Shown: one piece after another, positions 9,336-18,354 of the stretch | How positions within the stretch are numbered: the first letter of the stretch is position 1 | Layout of the letters: each line of letters starts with the position of its first letter | From: JACKAN01 sp964502735 | GTDB taxonomy: Bacteria > Bdellovibrionota > Bdellovibrionia > Bdellovibrionales > UBA1609 | Assembly: GCA_964502735.1 (NCBI GenBank) | Contig: CAZCYD010000007.1 | Span: 30,736 to 94,735 of the forward strand | Reading direction: 5' to 3' | Length of the DNA: 64,000 nt | Notes under the pieces: generated by a model | The model's input: only the letters and a program-made list of their open reading frames with translations | Database searches by the model: none | What the model was told of the DNA's origin: nothing | Program-made: the position numbers and the translations under genes

Positions 9336-9941
9336 TTAGAATTTAAAAGTCGATGTGCCGAGAGTGCTGGTTAATATAAACACCGATTTCTGATTTTCTA
9401 CCTGGCTTAAGGGTATTGCGAAATTCACTATGTAACCCCGGTTAAATCGAGAGTGATGGGGAAAAAGATTTTTAATTTGTTCTAGATTTTTGGGAAATCT
9501 CTCGACCTTTCCTTGGTAGCGAATGCCATCTACCTCAAGGAAGACTTTCCACATGGAGGCTAGTTTATGTAGATCGTTGTGCTGATTTTTGGGCGTAAAC
9601 AAGCTTAGGTAAAATTGAGTAGAAGTGGATCTTTTCTGAATAGATCTTTCTCTTTCAGTTTGGGCTTTTGTCATATCCCATTGCATATAATAACCCTCTC
9701 TTTGCAAGAGAGCCTCCTGAGTTTCAGCATTCAAAAGAGTAGCATAGGCTTCGTATATATTGTAAAGGCCTTCATATTGTTTATCATTTTGAGTATTTTG
9801 AGCTATAAGTTTTTTGTACTTGTTGTCCGGGATGCGCTTAAAAACGAGTTCGAGGTCGGTTGCCGGCGGAGTTGATGCGCAGGAAATAAGAGTCAAGGCG
9901 AGTCCGATTGTCGTTAAAAAAAACAGATATTTTTTTTTCAA
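9336..9941 (-). CDS. Lipoprotein of unknown function
   Basis: This 201-residue protein has a typical lipoprotein signal: MKKK, a hydrophobic core, and the lipobox LISC with Cys at residue 21, so it is expected to be lipid-anchored. The remaining part is helical in the middle and beta-rich at the C-terminus (GYIVNFAIPLS, SVFILTSTLG). No known domain is evident. Its ATG overlaps the stop of the upstream lipase gene (ATGA), implying coupled expression and perhaps a shared role in lipid or envelope metabolism. Confidence 0.75.
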   Translation of the reverse strand: MKKKYLFFLTTIGLALTLISCASTPPATDLELVFKRIPDNKYKKLIAQNTQNDKQYEGLYNIYEAYATLLNAETQEALLQREGYYMQWDMTKAQTERERSIQKRSTSTQFYLSLFTPKNQHNDLHKLASMWKVFLEVDGIRYQGKVERFPKNLEQIKNLFPHHSRFNRGYIVNFAIPLSQVENQKSVFILTSTLGTSTFKF

Positions 9942-10807
9942 AGCGTATTCTCCTTCTTTAGTTTTTCAAATTTCTTTAAAAACTGTATTAAGTCTCGTAG
10001 GGCCTCATCACGATCAAGATCGTTATAGACTTCGTGTAGGCTTTCATCGTAAATAAATATCTTTTTAAGTTTGCTAGAACAGTTTTCATAAAAGCGAATT
10101 CCTTGGCTTGTGTCACAAATTTTATCCTGTCCGGCCAATTGAACGAGCAGAGGGAGGGAAAAGTTCTTTTCATTCTTTTTGATATATTCAATAGATTCGA
10201 TCATGCCCAGGAATAATCGGGGCGAAATTTTTTCGTGTCGAAGAGGATCTGAAGCATAGGATTTTGCCTTGTCAATATCTCGAACTAAATCTTCGTAGCG
10301 AATTTCATTCCACAGGGTTACGTTGGGTAGCCAATCGGAACCAAACTGTGCGAGACGTTCTTTCCACTTAGGGACTTGGATTTTAAGCCCAAAACATGGT
10401 GAGCTTAAAATAACCCCATCGATGCCACTAATTTCTTTGGAAAGTAAAGTTTTGACAGTGATCAGTCCCCCCATTGAGTGACCAAACAAGAAAAAAGGCA
10501 ATGAATTCTTGTAGTGATCTACACAATGTTCGGTAAACTTTATGAGATCCTCGCAGTAGTCGTCAAATTTTTCTACTACGCCTCGGCGTCCTTCAGACCG
10601 TCCATGTCCGTGAAGGTCATAAACAATTACGTTGTAGCTGTACTTGTTGAGGTCTTCGGCAAAGGCCTTGTAGCATTCCGAATGTTCAGCAATACCATGA
10701 GTGACGAGTATAGTCCCTTTAGGCTGTGAGCAACTCCAAATATGATAAAATATTTCTTCGTTTTTATGACCATTAAAAATGGCCTCAAATTGTTCGCTCA
10801 TAGGCAA
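9938..10807 (-). CDS. Alpha/beta hydrolase, monoacylglycerol lipase/lysophospholipase type
   Basis: This 289-residue alpha/beta hydrolase belongs to the serine aminopeptidase S33 / Hydrolase_4 group that includes monoacylglycerol lipases and PldB-like lysophospholipases. The oxyanion region THGIAEHS is near residues 36-43, DLHGHGRSEG near 64-73, and the nucleophile elbow GHSMGG places Ser at about 111. The Asp is in AGQDKICD and the His in ESLHEVYND, completing the triad. No signal peptide is visible. It is the first gene of a two-gene unit with the lipoprotein downstream, overlapping by 4 bases. Probable reaction: hydrolysis of a glycerolipid ester; exact substrate unknown. A predator of other bacteria would have use for such lipases, but this is conjecture. 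Confidence 0.82.
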   Translation of the reverse strand: MPMSEQFEAIFNGHKNEEIFYHIWSCSQPKGTILVTHGIAEHSECYKAFAEDLNKYSYNVIVYDLHGHGRSEGRRGVVEKFDDYCEDLIKFTEHCVDHYKNSLPFFLFGHSMGGLITVKTLLSKEISGIDGVILSSPCFGLKIQVPKWKERLAQFGSDWLPNVTLWNEIRYEDLVRDIDKAKSYASDPLRHEKISPRLFLGMIESIEYIKKNEKNFSLPLLVQLAGQDKICDTSQGIRFYENCSSKLKKIFIYDESLHEVYNDLDRDEALRDLIQFLKKFEKLKKENTL

Positions 10808-10853
10808 GTACCTCGCATTCTCACTCTTGACCCGGGCAGTTTAGCATACTTTA

Positions 10854-11492
10854 ATGTTCCCTATAATGAAAAGGCTTTTAAAAGTGAATACCCAAAAATA
10901 TACAAAGTGCATCTCGCATTTTCAAAGTCAACTTGTTCAATCTTTCTACATTAGGCCTTTGTTCCTAAAAAATAGAGCTATAGTTGTTCTCTTCTTATTC
11001 GTTTGTATAGCAACGAAGTCTACAGCTCAGGACGGAGATCAAGAAGGGGCTCTGTTCAATGCCTTATACGAATTTGGGGCTCACGTGGGCAACATATTAC
11101 CTAATCAAGTAGAGGGAGCGACAGAGATACAGCCCCAGTGGGGTTTGAGGGCCGGATTTGGGTTGGGGGGAGCGGGAACCTCTGAGTTTACTTTTAACGC
11201 CGGAAAAGATCAGGGTGTTGATTGGAAACAGATGAGCGCAAGCGTGCGCATGGATATGCCGATTGAAGAGTTGGTGGGCCACGTTTATGTAGGTTTAGAT
11301 CTGACAATGTATGAGAGCGAGATCAAACCCCGTGTAGTTTTAGGAGGGGGGCATATCGGAGGGGGCGTTATGGCCTTGCTGTCCAAGGACCTTTGGTTTC
11401 GGGCCGACATGAAGTTTAATATTAACCCCGGCACATCACTTTTTATTGGAGGGGGTTTTCTATTTAGGTTTGGCTCGGGACAGGGCTCATAA
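10854..11492 (+). CDS. Small probable outer-membrane beta-barrel protein
   Basis: The mature part alternates Gly and hydrophobic residues in short strands (WGLRAGFGLGG, HVYVGLDLTMY, LFIGGGFLFRFG), as in a small outer-membrane barrel of about 8 strands. A hydrophobic signal segment (VVLFLFVCIATKSTAQ) lies at about residues 43-58 of the longest reading, which is too far from ATG 10854 for an ordinary signal peptide. The real start may therefore be the in-frame TTG at 10959, preceded by TTAGG, giving about 177 residues. The C-terminus ends FRFGSGQGS, which is not the usual terminal aromatic. It is divergent from the lipase gene. Function unknown. Confidence 0.6.
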   Translation: MFPIMKRLLKVNTQKYTKCISHFQSQLVQSFYIRPLFLKNRAIVVLFLFVCIATKSTAQDGDQEGALFNALYEFGAHVGNILPNQVEGATEIQPQWGLRAGFGLGGAGTSEFTFNAGKDQGVDWKQMSASVRMDMPIEELVGHVYVGLDLTMYESEIKPRVVLGGGHIGGGVMALLSKDLWFRADMKFNINPGTSLFIGGGFLFRFGSGQGS

Positions 11493-11698
11493 TGCGGGTG
11501 GCAAAATATGCTGAAAAATTGAAAATAGTGGAGCTGATGGTCGCAAATTCTTGATCCTATGAGTCGAATAAAATTATACTAACGAATGGGTGGGTCTGTA
11601 ACAGCTTTGAGGTGTATTTTTAAAACTAAGTTTTTCTGCAATAAGGTCCAAGATTCGTTGTGTTAAGAATAAACCGGATTTTTCCATGGAAGGTAAAT

Positions 11699-14092
11699 GT
11701 GAAATTAAGACTTAAACTTTTATTGCCGGTGGTTCTCTACACTCTCTTGGCTATTGGGGTAACTTCGTTTATTCTGCTATCTGCAGTTAGTAAAAAAGAG
11801 GGGCTCCAGTCCGAGAGCTTAGCTTTGAGTGAAGTGGGGGCTTTAAGCCACAGTCTACAGCTTTATAGTCTTGAGATAAAAAAAGCCTTATTACATGCGC
11901 ATCTCAATCAGAATGTTATGGAATTCGGTCCATTTCTGGCCCTAGCCAAGTTGGATAACACCGATTTAACATACAGAGTGTCAAAGTTTTATTCGAGAAC
12001 TAATAAAATAAAGGAGTCTGTATTTAAGAGTAAAATTCAAGATATGCCTTTAGCTATGGCTGGAATTAAAAACCAGCTGTCATTTCATATGATGTCTTAC
12101 TCCCAAAAGAGTCCCTATCTACTGGCTTTTTTAAATGCCAACAATACTATTTTAGTGGGTTTCCTAAAGCCGCATGATCTTTCAAGTCTGCTGGACTCTA
12201 GGCAATCTCCGAAGCATCAGATCTATGTTCTGGCCAACAAGGTCTACGCCATAGCTCACCCAGATAAAAAGTATTTGGGCGTCAATATGGACAACCATCC
12301 TTTGAGCCGACTAGCACTTGCCTCTAAGCACCAGTCAGGCGTGAAAACATACCAAACGGAGTTAGGGCATAAAGATATTGTGAGTTTTGACTATGTTGAA
12401 GGGACAAATTTAACTGTAGGGGTGAGTCACAGTTTGGCCGGAGGTTTGGTTCTACCATATTTGAGCTTCACAGAAACTCTTGTCGCCTTAATTTTATTGC
12501 TTGCGGCGGGATGGGCCTCATTCACCATGGCCAGGATTCCCTTGGAGACAAAAATCAGAGAAATTAAATCATTACTGCAAAAAATAATCAAAGGTGAGCC
12601 TTTTGATAATACAGTCTATTTTGCGAACGACGGAGGAGGCTTTGCTCCAATTTTTGATTTACTTGAGGAGAGGTTAAACTCCCAGAATGAATTTTTATCG
12701 ACCGATAGCCGATTGGGGAACATGAATAAACAGGATATCGGCGAACAGGACAAAAAAGACATCTTCAGAAACTTAAGCTTAACACTAGCTAGCTCGTTTC
12801 AAAGGCCGTTAGGAGTCGTCCTCGGGCATCTTCAGATGGCCAAGGTGGAGTCCGAAAAAGCACTTATTGACGAAAAGATTGATTTGGCCCAGATGGACGT
12901 CAGAAAGTTGAGAGCAAAACTAGACGATCTCAACAAAGCCGTTAGTGATCAAAAGCCAACATTGAGTCCCCTTTTGTTAATGGATTGTCTGAGCGATTTG
13001 ATTAGAGAAAAGGTAGATATATTTAATCAAAAGGGAGTCAAGATAACTAAAAATCTGAATGTTAAAAAGTACGTACGTACTCATCAGCTGAATCTTGAGA
13101 AGAGTTTATCGCTAATAATTGATTTTTTTATTTCTACATTTGCTGAACAGATTCACAGAGAAATGCAATTTGATCTAATTGATGGGCGAAATGAGCTAAT
13201 CTTCAAGATAACTTCTAATGCCGCGGAGCTTGAAGTTGAGGATATTGAGAGATGTTTGGATCCATTTCGTGAACAAACATCTCATTTTGGAGATAATTTG
13301 TCGTTAGCAATTGCAAACTCTATAATTAAGAATTTAGACGGTGTGATTAAAGTTGAAAGCCTATCTGACTTCGAAGATCCAAGGGGCATTGTTTTTAAAA
13401 TTTTTATACCGCTGGCTTCCGAGAGAGAAATTGAGGATTACTTTGCTTCAAGGGAATTTTCTGAGAATAATTCTTTGAAAGCCTCAGATGAGCAAGTTGC
13501 TGCGAATTTTGTGGCCGAAACTTTAGGAGAGGATGAGACTTTCGATCAAAAGGCTTCAAACCAAGAGGATATAACCAATGATGTTTCACTAAAAACCGAT
13601 AGCTTCTCGGGTTTTCACTATCAAGAAGATTTAGCGGCAACTCACGTGAAGGTTTCATCGGAGAGGAGCTTGGAGGAGGATTGCCATGAAAATTATGAGG
13701 GAGTGGATTTGTCCAGCGCACAAGAGACTCGAGCTTATGAAACTGATGATCCGAAGTTAAATAGTTCATCTCCAGAACAAGTAGAAGCTTGTGATGAAGA
13801 GTATGATAATGGTGATAGAGATGATGATGATAGAGATGATTTTGTGATGTTAAAACCACCAAGGGCTTCAGATATTCCACCTCCGCACATGGAGGTTACA
13901 GACCCTTTTCAATCAGTGACTCTAAAAAAACTAAAGGATCAAAATCCTATTCTGAATGAAGAAATTGTTTTTCCGACCCCTCCAGTTTCAACATCAATAA
14001 CGTCATTGCAGTCGGCAGAGGCTCAGGGGGAGATAGCTGCAGCAGATTTGAAAGTTAAGATTCGCAAACCTAAAGTTAGGGGGGGACATTGA
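11699..14092 (+). CDS. Degenerate membrane histidine-kinase-like sensor with acidic tail
   Basis: This is 797 residues from GTG 11699, which has GGAAGG 5 bases upstream; a longer GTG start at 11660 lacks such a site. A transmembrane helix at about 5-28 and another at about 258-280 flank a periplasmic sensor region of about 230 residues resembling Cache-type sensors. The cytoplasmic part resembles HisKA and HATPase_c. However, the H-box reads SSFQRPLG with no phospho-acceptor His at about residue 365, the N-box is not recognisable, and the G2-like string is DNLSLAIANSIIKN. It is therefore probably a pseudokinase. The last 200 residues are strongly acidic and low in complexity. The stop overlaps the next gene by 4 bases (TTGA), so the two probably act together. 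Confidence 0.72.
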   Translation: MKLRLKLLLPVVLYTLLAIGVTSFILLSAVSKKEGLQSESLALSEVGALSHSLQLYSLEIKKALLHAHLNQNVMEFGPFLALAKLDNTDLTYRVSKFYSRTNKIKESVFKSKIQDMPLAMAGIKNQLSFHMMSYSQKSPYLLAFLNANNTILVGFLKPHDLSSLLDSRQSPKHQIYVLANKVYAIAHPDKKYLGVNMDNHPLSRLALASKHQSGVKTYQTELGHKDIVSFDYVEGTNLTVGVSHSLAGGLVLPYLSFTETLVALILLLAAGWASFTMARIPLETKIREIKSLLQKIIKGEPFDNTVYFANDGGGFAPIFDLLEERLNSQNEFLSTDSRLGNMNKQDIGEQDKKDIFRNLSLTLASSFQRPLGVVLGHLQMAKVESEKALIDEKIDLAQMDVRKLRAKLDDLNKAVSDQKPTLSPLLLMDCLSDLIREKVDIFNQKGVKITKNLNVKKYVRTHQLNLEKSLSLIIDFFISTFAEQIHREMQFDLIDGRNELIFKITSNAAELEVEDIERCLDPFREQTSHFGDNLSLAIANSIIKNLDGVIKVESLSDFEDPRGIVFKIFIPLASEREIEDYFASREFSENNSLKASDEQVAANFVAETLGEDETFDQKASNQEDITNDVSLKTDSFSGFHYQEDLAATHVKVSSERSLEEDCHENYEGVDLSSAQETRAYETDDPKLNSSSPEQVEACDEEYDNGDRDDDDRDDFVMLKPPRASDIPPPHMEVTDPFQSVTLKKLKDQNPILNEEIVFPTPPVSTSITSLQSAEAQGEIAAADLKVKIRKPKVRGGH

Positions 14093-15615
14093 ATATAGCA
14101 AGATATCGATCCTCTTTTACAATTGCGATAATAGATGCAGACTCTTATAGAGGCCAGAAAATTTATCAGGCGCTGAAAACGGCAGGTTATATATCACATC
14201 AATATATTTCTGCAGAAGTTTTTTTTGAGAAAGTGGAGAGTTCTCCTCCTCACATTTTATTTCTAGAGCAAGATACCCTAATAATATTGGGGGAGTCTTT
14301 TATTGACGATGTCCTCAATTATTTGCCTGAAGTTCACATCATCATTTACGCGAAACAAGAAGATCTCTACTCCACAAGTCAGTTTATCTCACGTGGTGTT
14401 TATGATTGCGTGGCCTATCACGAAGAGAACTTGAATTTTCTTGTATTGTCTGCAGATAGGGCTGCAGAGCGTGATTATTTTATGTATATGAATGAGCAAC
14501 TTCAAGTGGAAGGGGGTGCCCTTGGCATTGAAGATAAGGCTGAGCCAGTAGAAGCGAATCCGCCGGCGTTTGAAAATCGTGAGCAGAATAATTCAGACCA
14601 CTACCTGCGAGACTATGGTTTGTGGTTTTCTTATCTGCAGGAAAAGAAAACCCTTAGGGAGACGGTCGAAGCCTTTTTGCTTGAAGCCACGCGAATTCTT
14701 GAGAATAAAGAAATCATTTATTTTAAATATGTTCCTTCTCACAGCTCATTAATAGTGGCGCAAAGTGTTGTCAGGAGTTTTGATAAAATTCGAGGTTTGG
14801 GCTTGGACCTCTCTAAAGAAGAAATAGCTTTTAGCTTAGATCTCCTCTATGCACCAGAAAAAATTAGAGGATTTAAAGAACTGGTTAATAAAGAGCTTAA
14901 TGCAAACTCTTTTGTGAGTTTGCCCCTAATTGTTCAGGGTGTGCCTGAAGGTGTATTCGTTTTTCTGAACGTAGACGCAGATCAAATTAAGAACACATAT
15001 TTAGAGCTATTGCTAAAGGGATTGGCTCTCAAAATAAGTCAAATTAATTTAATAAAAAAACTTCAGGCCTTGTCTATTCACGATGATAAAACACGAGTCC
15101 TCAATCGTGAAAACTTTATTGTTTCAGTAAAAAAAGAGATCTCACGTGCTCAGAGAATCACTTTACCGTTAAGTCTTGTTGTACTCACTGTTGATCAGGC
15201 TGAAGAAATTGAAGAAGATCTTAACTCTTATGAGCAAGACATATTATTAAAAATGTGTGCAACCATTTTGAGAAGACACAGTCGAGTTAATGACATGATT
15301 GGGCGACTCGACAAATTCACTTTTGGCATCATTCTACCACATACGGGTAAATTAGGTGGGGCAATCAAGGCGGAAAGACTAAGAAGAATATTTGAGTCTG
15401 CAGATTTTTCTAAAGTCACACCAGCTTTTAGGAGCATAACTATTTCGGTGGGGGTAAGTGAATACCCTTCTCACTGTTTAAATCATGAAGATATATTGAA
15501 ATTAGCTGATGAAGCCCTTAACGAAGTGAAAAAAACAGGGCGCAATAAGGTTTGCCTAGCTTCGCCACCAAGGGGTTTTGTACCAGACTTTATCGTTGAC
15601 AGTGCAAAGTTGTAA
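14089..15615 (+). CDS. Receiver-like, GAF-like and degenerate GGDEF protein
   Basis: This 508-residue cytoplasmic protein starts at a TTG that overlaps the preceding stop. Residues 8-125 look like a receiver domain (FTIAIIDADS...PHILFLEQD), but the phospho-acceptor position aligns with Glu60 rather than Asp. Residues 170-325 fit a GAF-like sensor. Residues 335-495 fit a diguanylate cyclase fold, with LNRENF and the final ISVGVSEYP and LADEAL motifs present. The active-site GGDEF is replaced by DKFTF at about 408-412, following GRL. Catalysis of c-di-GMP synthesis is unlikely; a binding or scaffold role is inferred. It is paired with the upstream pseudokinase and followed one base later by alr. 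Confidence 0.78.
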   Translation: MNIARYRSSFTIAIIDADSYRGQKIYQALKTAGYISHQYISAEVFFEKVESSPPHILFLEQDTLIILGESFIDDVLNYLPEVHIIIYAKQEDLYSTSQFISRGVYDCVAYHEENLNFLVLSADRAAERDYFMYMNEQLQVEGGALGIEDKAEPVEANPPAFENREQNNSDHYLRDYGLWFSYLQEKKTLRETVEAFLLEATRILENKEIIYFKYVPSHSSLIVAQSVVRSFDKIRGLGLDLSKEEIAFSLDLLYAPEKIRGFKELVNKELNANSFVSLPLIVQGVPEGVFVFLNVDADQIKNTYLELLLKGLALKISQINLIKKLQALSIHDDKTRVLNRENFIVSVKKEISRAQRITLPLSLVVLTVDQAEEIEEDLNSYEQDILLKMCATILRRHSRVNDMIGRLDKFTFGIILPHTGKLGGAIKAERLRRIFESADFSKVTPAFRSITISVGVSEYPSHCLNHEDILKLADEALNEVKKTGRNKVCLASPPRGFVPDFIVDSAKL

Positions 15616-15616
15616 G

Positions 15617-16759
15617 ATGGTGAGACCAACCGTTGCTGAAATCAATACCCAGTACCTTCGAGATAATGTCAGAATTCTAAAGAACATGGCATCAGAAGGG
15701 AGTTTCTTTTGTCCAATGATAAAATCATTGGCTTATGGCCATGGAGATTCCAATGTTGCCAGTACCCTAGTGAAGGAGGGAGTCACCACATTAGGAGTGG
15801 CTCTAATAGAAGAGGGAGTCACCTTAAGGGAGCAGGGTGTTCGCGATGTGGGTCTTTTAATTTTTGGTCCCTTCGATGGAGAGGGCGCTAAGATTGCTCA
15901 TGAGTACGGGTTAACTCCGGTGGTATCAGGTTGGAAACAGCTGGAGAGTTTGATTGACACAAAAAAAGAGATTCAAATTCATATAAAAGTGAATACGGGA
16001 ATGAATCGTCTGGGTTTTGAAGAGGAAAAACTGTGCAAACTTATAGAAGTATTGAAATCTTATCCTCATCTGAGAATTGTAGGACTCTGCTCACACCTTT
16101 CTTCGAGTGAAGATTTTTTTCAACCCAATTCGTTTACTCAATATCAAATCCAAAAATTATTAAATGTATCAAAACTGTTTAGTCTGGACCCTAACAAGGT
16201 TCATTTATTTAATAGTGCAGGTCTTATTTCTAATTATCTATCTGGTGGAATGCATAGTTTTGGGGCGCGACCAGGAATTTCTCTGTACGGTGTAAAACCT
16301 CCTATCGACAATCTCAACGCCGCTCAGCAGGAGGCTTGGAATGAAATAAATCTGAGGCCCGTTATGACTCTTAAAACCCGAATTATTGCTGTTCATCATC
16401 TGCAAAGAGGGGCTCGAGTTTCCTACGGTGAAGGGTGGATTGCGCAGCGCGATTCTGTTATTGGCGTACTACCTGTAGGCTACGCTGATGGCTACCATAG
16501 ACTCTTTTCAAATCGAGGAGAGGTTTTGGCTTTGGGCCACAGGGTGCCCGTTGTAGGTACGGTTTGCATGGATTACACGATGGTGGACTTAACTGAAGTT
16601 TTTGAACAAAAAAAGAGTCTAATGGGACAAGAAGTTGTACTTTTTGGCGAGCAAGGTAACTCCACGTTGTGGGTCGACGAGGTTGCTGATAAGGTGGGCA
16701 CGATCTCTTACGAGATATTGACGGGGATTGGTCAGAGAGTACCGAGAAGCTACATATGA
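15617..16759 (+). CDS. alr: Alanine racemase
   Basis: This 380-residue PLP enzyme interconverts L- and D-alanine for peptidoglycan synthesis in the cytoplasm. The PLP lysine lies in MIKSLAYGHG (family KANAYGHG), and RPGISLYG, VSYGEGW and PVGYADGYHR follow in order. The substrate-binding cysteine region GTVCMDYTMVDL is also present. I chose ATG 15617 because the protein then begins MVRPTVAEI, as in the family; the reading frame is open further upstream but inside the previous gene. The stop overlaps mlaE by 4 bases (ATGA), tying cell-wall precursor supply to the Mla genes. Confidence 0.92.
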   Translation: MVRPTVAEINTQYLRDNVRILKNMASEGSFFCPMIKSLAYGHGDSNVASTLVKEGVTTLGVALIEEGVTLREQGVRDVGLLIFGPFDGEGAKIAHEYGLTPVVSGWKQLESLIDTKKEIQIHIKVNTGMNRLGFEEEKLCKLIEVLKSYPHLRIVGLCSHLSSSEDFFQPNSFTQYQIQKLLNVSKLFSLDPNKVHLFNSAGLISNYLSGGMHSFGARPGISLYGVKPPIDNLNAAQQEAWNEINLRPVMTLKTRIIAVHHLQRGARVSYGEGWIAQRDSVIGVLPVGYADGYHRLFSNRGEVLALGHRVPVVGTVCMDYTMVDLTEVFEQKKSLMGQEVVLFGEQGNSTLWVDEVADKVGTISYEILTGIGQRVPRSYI

Positions 16760-17589
16760 AATTCTGGTTAGAAAAAAGAGAAAAATTTAATCAATATTTA
16801 GATAATCTCGCTTTGTCGACATGGAGTCGTGTTTACAGCTTTTTTGTAGAGTGTGGTTCTGTAACGCTTTTTTTATACGATTCGGTAAAGCTTGTAGGCA
16901 CTCCGCCTCGGCGCACAGACGAGATTATTCGACATATGGAGTTTATTGGCAACAAATCGGTACTTATTATCATGTTAACTGGCAGTTTTACGGGCATGGC
17001 TCTTTCTTATCAAATTTTTTTGGGATTCCAGCTTGTGAATGCCACAAATCTCGTAGGGCCAACTGTAGCCTTAGGTATTACTCGTGAACTAGGACCCGTT
17101 TTGACGGGGTTGATTGTAGCCGCAAGAGCTGGGGGAGCTATGGCCGCTCGCTTGGGCACTATGAGAGTGAGTGAACAAATTGATGCCCTCGAAGTGATGG
17201 GGGTTGACCCGAAGCAATATTTAGTTATGCCAAGGCTCGTTGCCGCTGTAATCACAATGCCTCTTTTGTGCGGCATATTTGATTTTATAGCCATGGTAGG
17301 GTCTCATTTTCTTTGCGTGAGTGTGTTGGGCTTAGATGAGGCTATTTTTTGGGACAAGATTCAAGATTGGATTAATCCAAGCGATATTAATGAAGGGTTA
17401 ATTAAATCAGCCATTTTTGGAGTTACCTTTTCAGGCATTTGCACTTATAAAGGCTTTCATACTCAAGGGGGAGCTAAGGGCGTTGGGGAAGCTACAAATG
17501 GTGGCGTTGTAAACAGCATGGTTTTAGTTATTATCCTCAACTTTATTCTTACAAACCTTATACGTTTTTATTACACAATAACTGGGTAA
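16756..17589 (+). CDS. mlaE: MlaE-type phospholipid ABC transporter permease
   Basis: This 277-residue inner-membrane permease of the MlaE/YrbE family forms the membrane core of the MlaFEDB complex, which moves phospholipids between inner and outer membranes. Family features include the interfacial N-terminal helix, GSFTGMALSYQ, and the strongly conserved RELGPVLTGLIVAARAGGAMAA-type segment at about 108-135. The MRVSEQIDALEVMGVDP string follows. Four to five hydrophobic helices follow. It overlaps alr upstream and abuts mlaF downstream with no gap. No MlaB or MlaC gene is seen after mlaD. Confidence 0.92.
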   Translation: MKFWLEKREKFNQYLDNLALSTWSRVYSFFVECGSVTLFLYDSVKLVGTPPRRTDEIIRHMEFIGNKSVLIIMLTGSFTGMALSYQIFLGFQLVNATNLVGPTVALGITRELGPVLTGLIVAARAGGAMAARLGTMRVSEQIDALEVMGVDPKQYLVMPRLVAAVITMPLLCGIFDFIAMVGSHFLCVSVLGLDEAIFWDKIQDWINPSDINEGLIKSAIFGVTFSGICTYKGFHTQGGAKGVGEATNGGVVNSMVLVIILNFILTNLIRFYYTITG

Positions 17590-18354
17590 GTGGTGGATTT
17601 AGCAGCGATTGAACTTAGAAATCTTCGAAAGTCTTTTGATGGTGGCAAAGAGTTTATCTTAAATGGTATAAACCTCGTTATTCCAAAGGGATCATTGACG
17701 GTAATCATTGGCTATTCAGGGACGGGAAAAAGTGTTTTGTTAAAACATATGCTTGGTCTACTTCAGCCCACATATGGTGAAGTTTATGTTATGGGCCAAA
17801 ATATCTGGGAGCTTTCTCCTGAGGAGCTGATAAAAACGAGATGTAACTTTGGAGTTTTATTTCAGCACGCTGCACTATTTGACGATATGACGGTTATTGA
17901 GAACGTAGCCTTTCCGTTGCAAGAGCACAGAAGATATTTATCGGCAAAGGAAATCATAGAAATTGCTGAGAAAAAATTACATATGTCAGGATTAGACTCC
18001 AAACATTATAATAAATTACCTGGTGAACTGAGTGGGGGTATGAGAAAAAGAGCGGGTTTAGCGAGAGCTCTGGCCCTTGATCCAGATATTTTGCTTTATG
18101 ATGAGCCGACAACAGGATTAGATCCAATTTTAACGGAAATGGTAGATAATCTTATTTTGGACACTCATCACAAGCGCAGTGGCACGACTTCAATAGTGGT
18201 GTCTCATGATTTGATGGCGGCATTTAGAATTGGTCAGAATGTAGTGATGTTAGACAAGGGGAATGTATTGTTGCAGGGTACTCCTAATGACTTTTTAAAG
18301 TCAGATCTAGATTTAGTGAAGCGCTTTGTAGACAAGGGATTGAGAAAAAACTGA
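17590..18354 (+). CDS. mlaF: MlaF-type phospholipid ABC transporter ATPase
   Basis: This 254-residue ABC ATPase powers MlaE. Walker A is GYSGTGKS (about residue 43-50), followed by the Q-loop LFQHAALF, signature LSGGMRKRAG, Walker B ILLYDEPTTGLDP and H-loop VVSHD, all intact. MRKR after the signature is typical of the MlaF group. It starts at GTG directly after the mlaE stop, and its own stop overlaps the mlaD start by one base (TGATG). Confidence 0.94.
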   Translation: MVDLAAIELRNLRKSFDGGKEFILNGINLVIPKGSLTVIIGYSGTGKSVLLKHMLGLLQPTYGEVYVMGQNIWELSPEELIKTRCNFGVLFQHAALFDDMTVIENVAFPLQEHRRYLSAKEIIEIAEKKLHMSGLDSKHYNKLPGELSGGMRKRAGLARALALDPDILLYDEPTTGLDPILTEMVDNLILDTHHKRSGTTSIVVSHDLMAAFRIGQNVVMLDKGNVLLQGTPNDFLKSDLDLVKRFVDKGLRKN

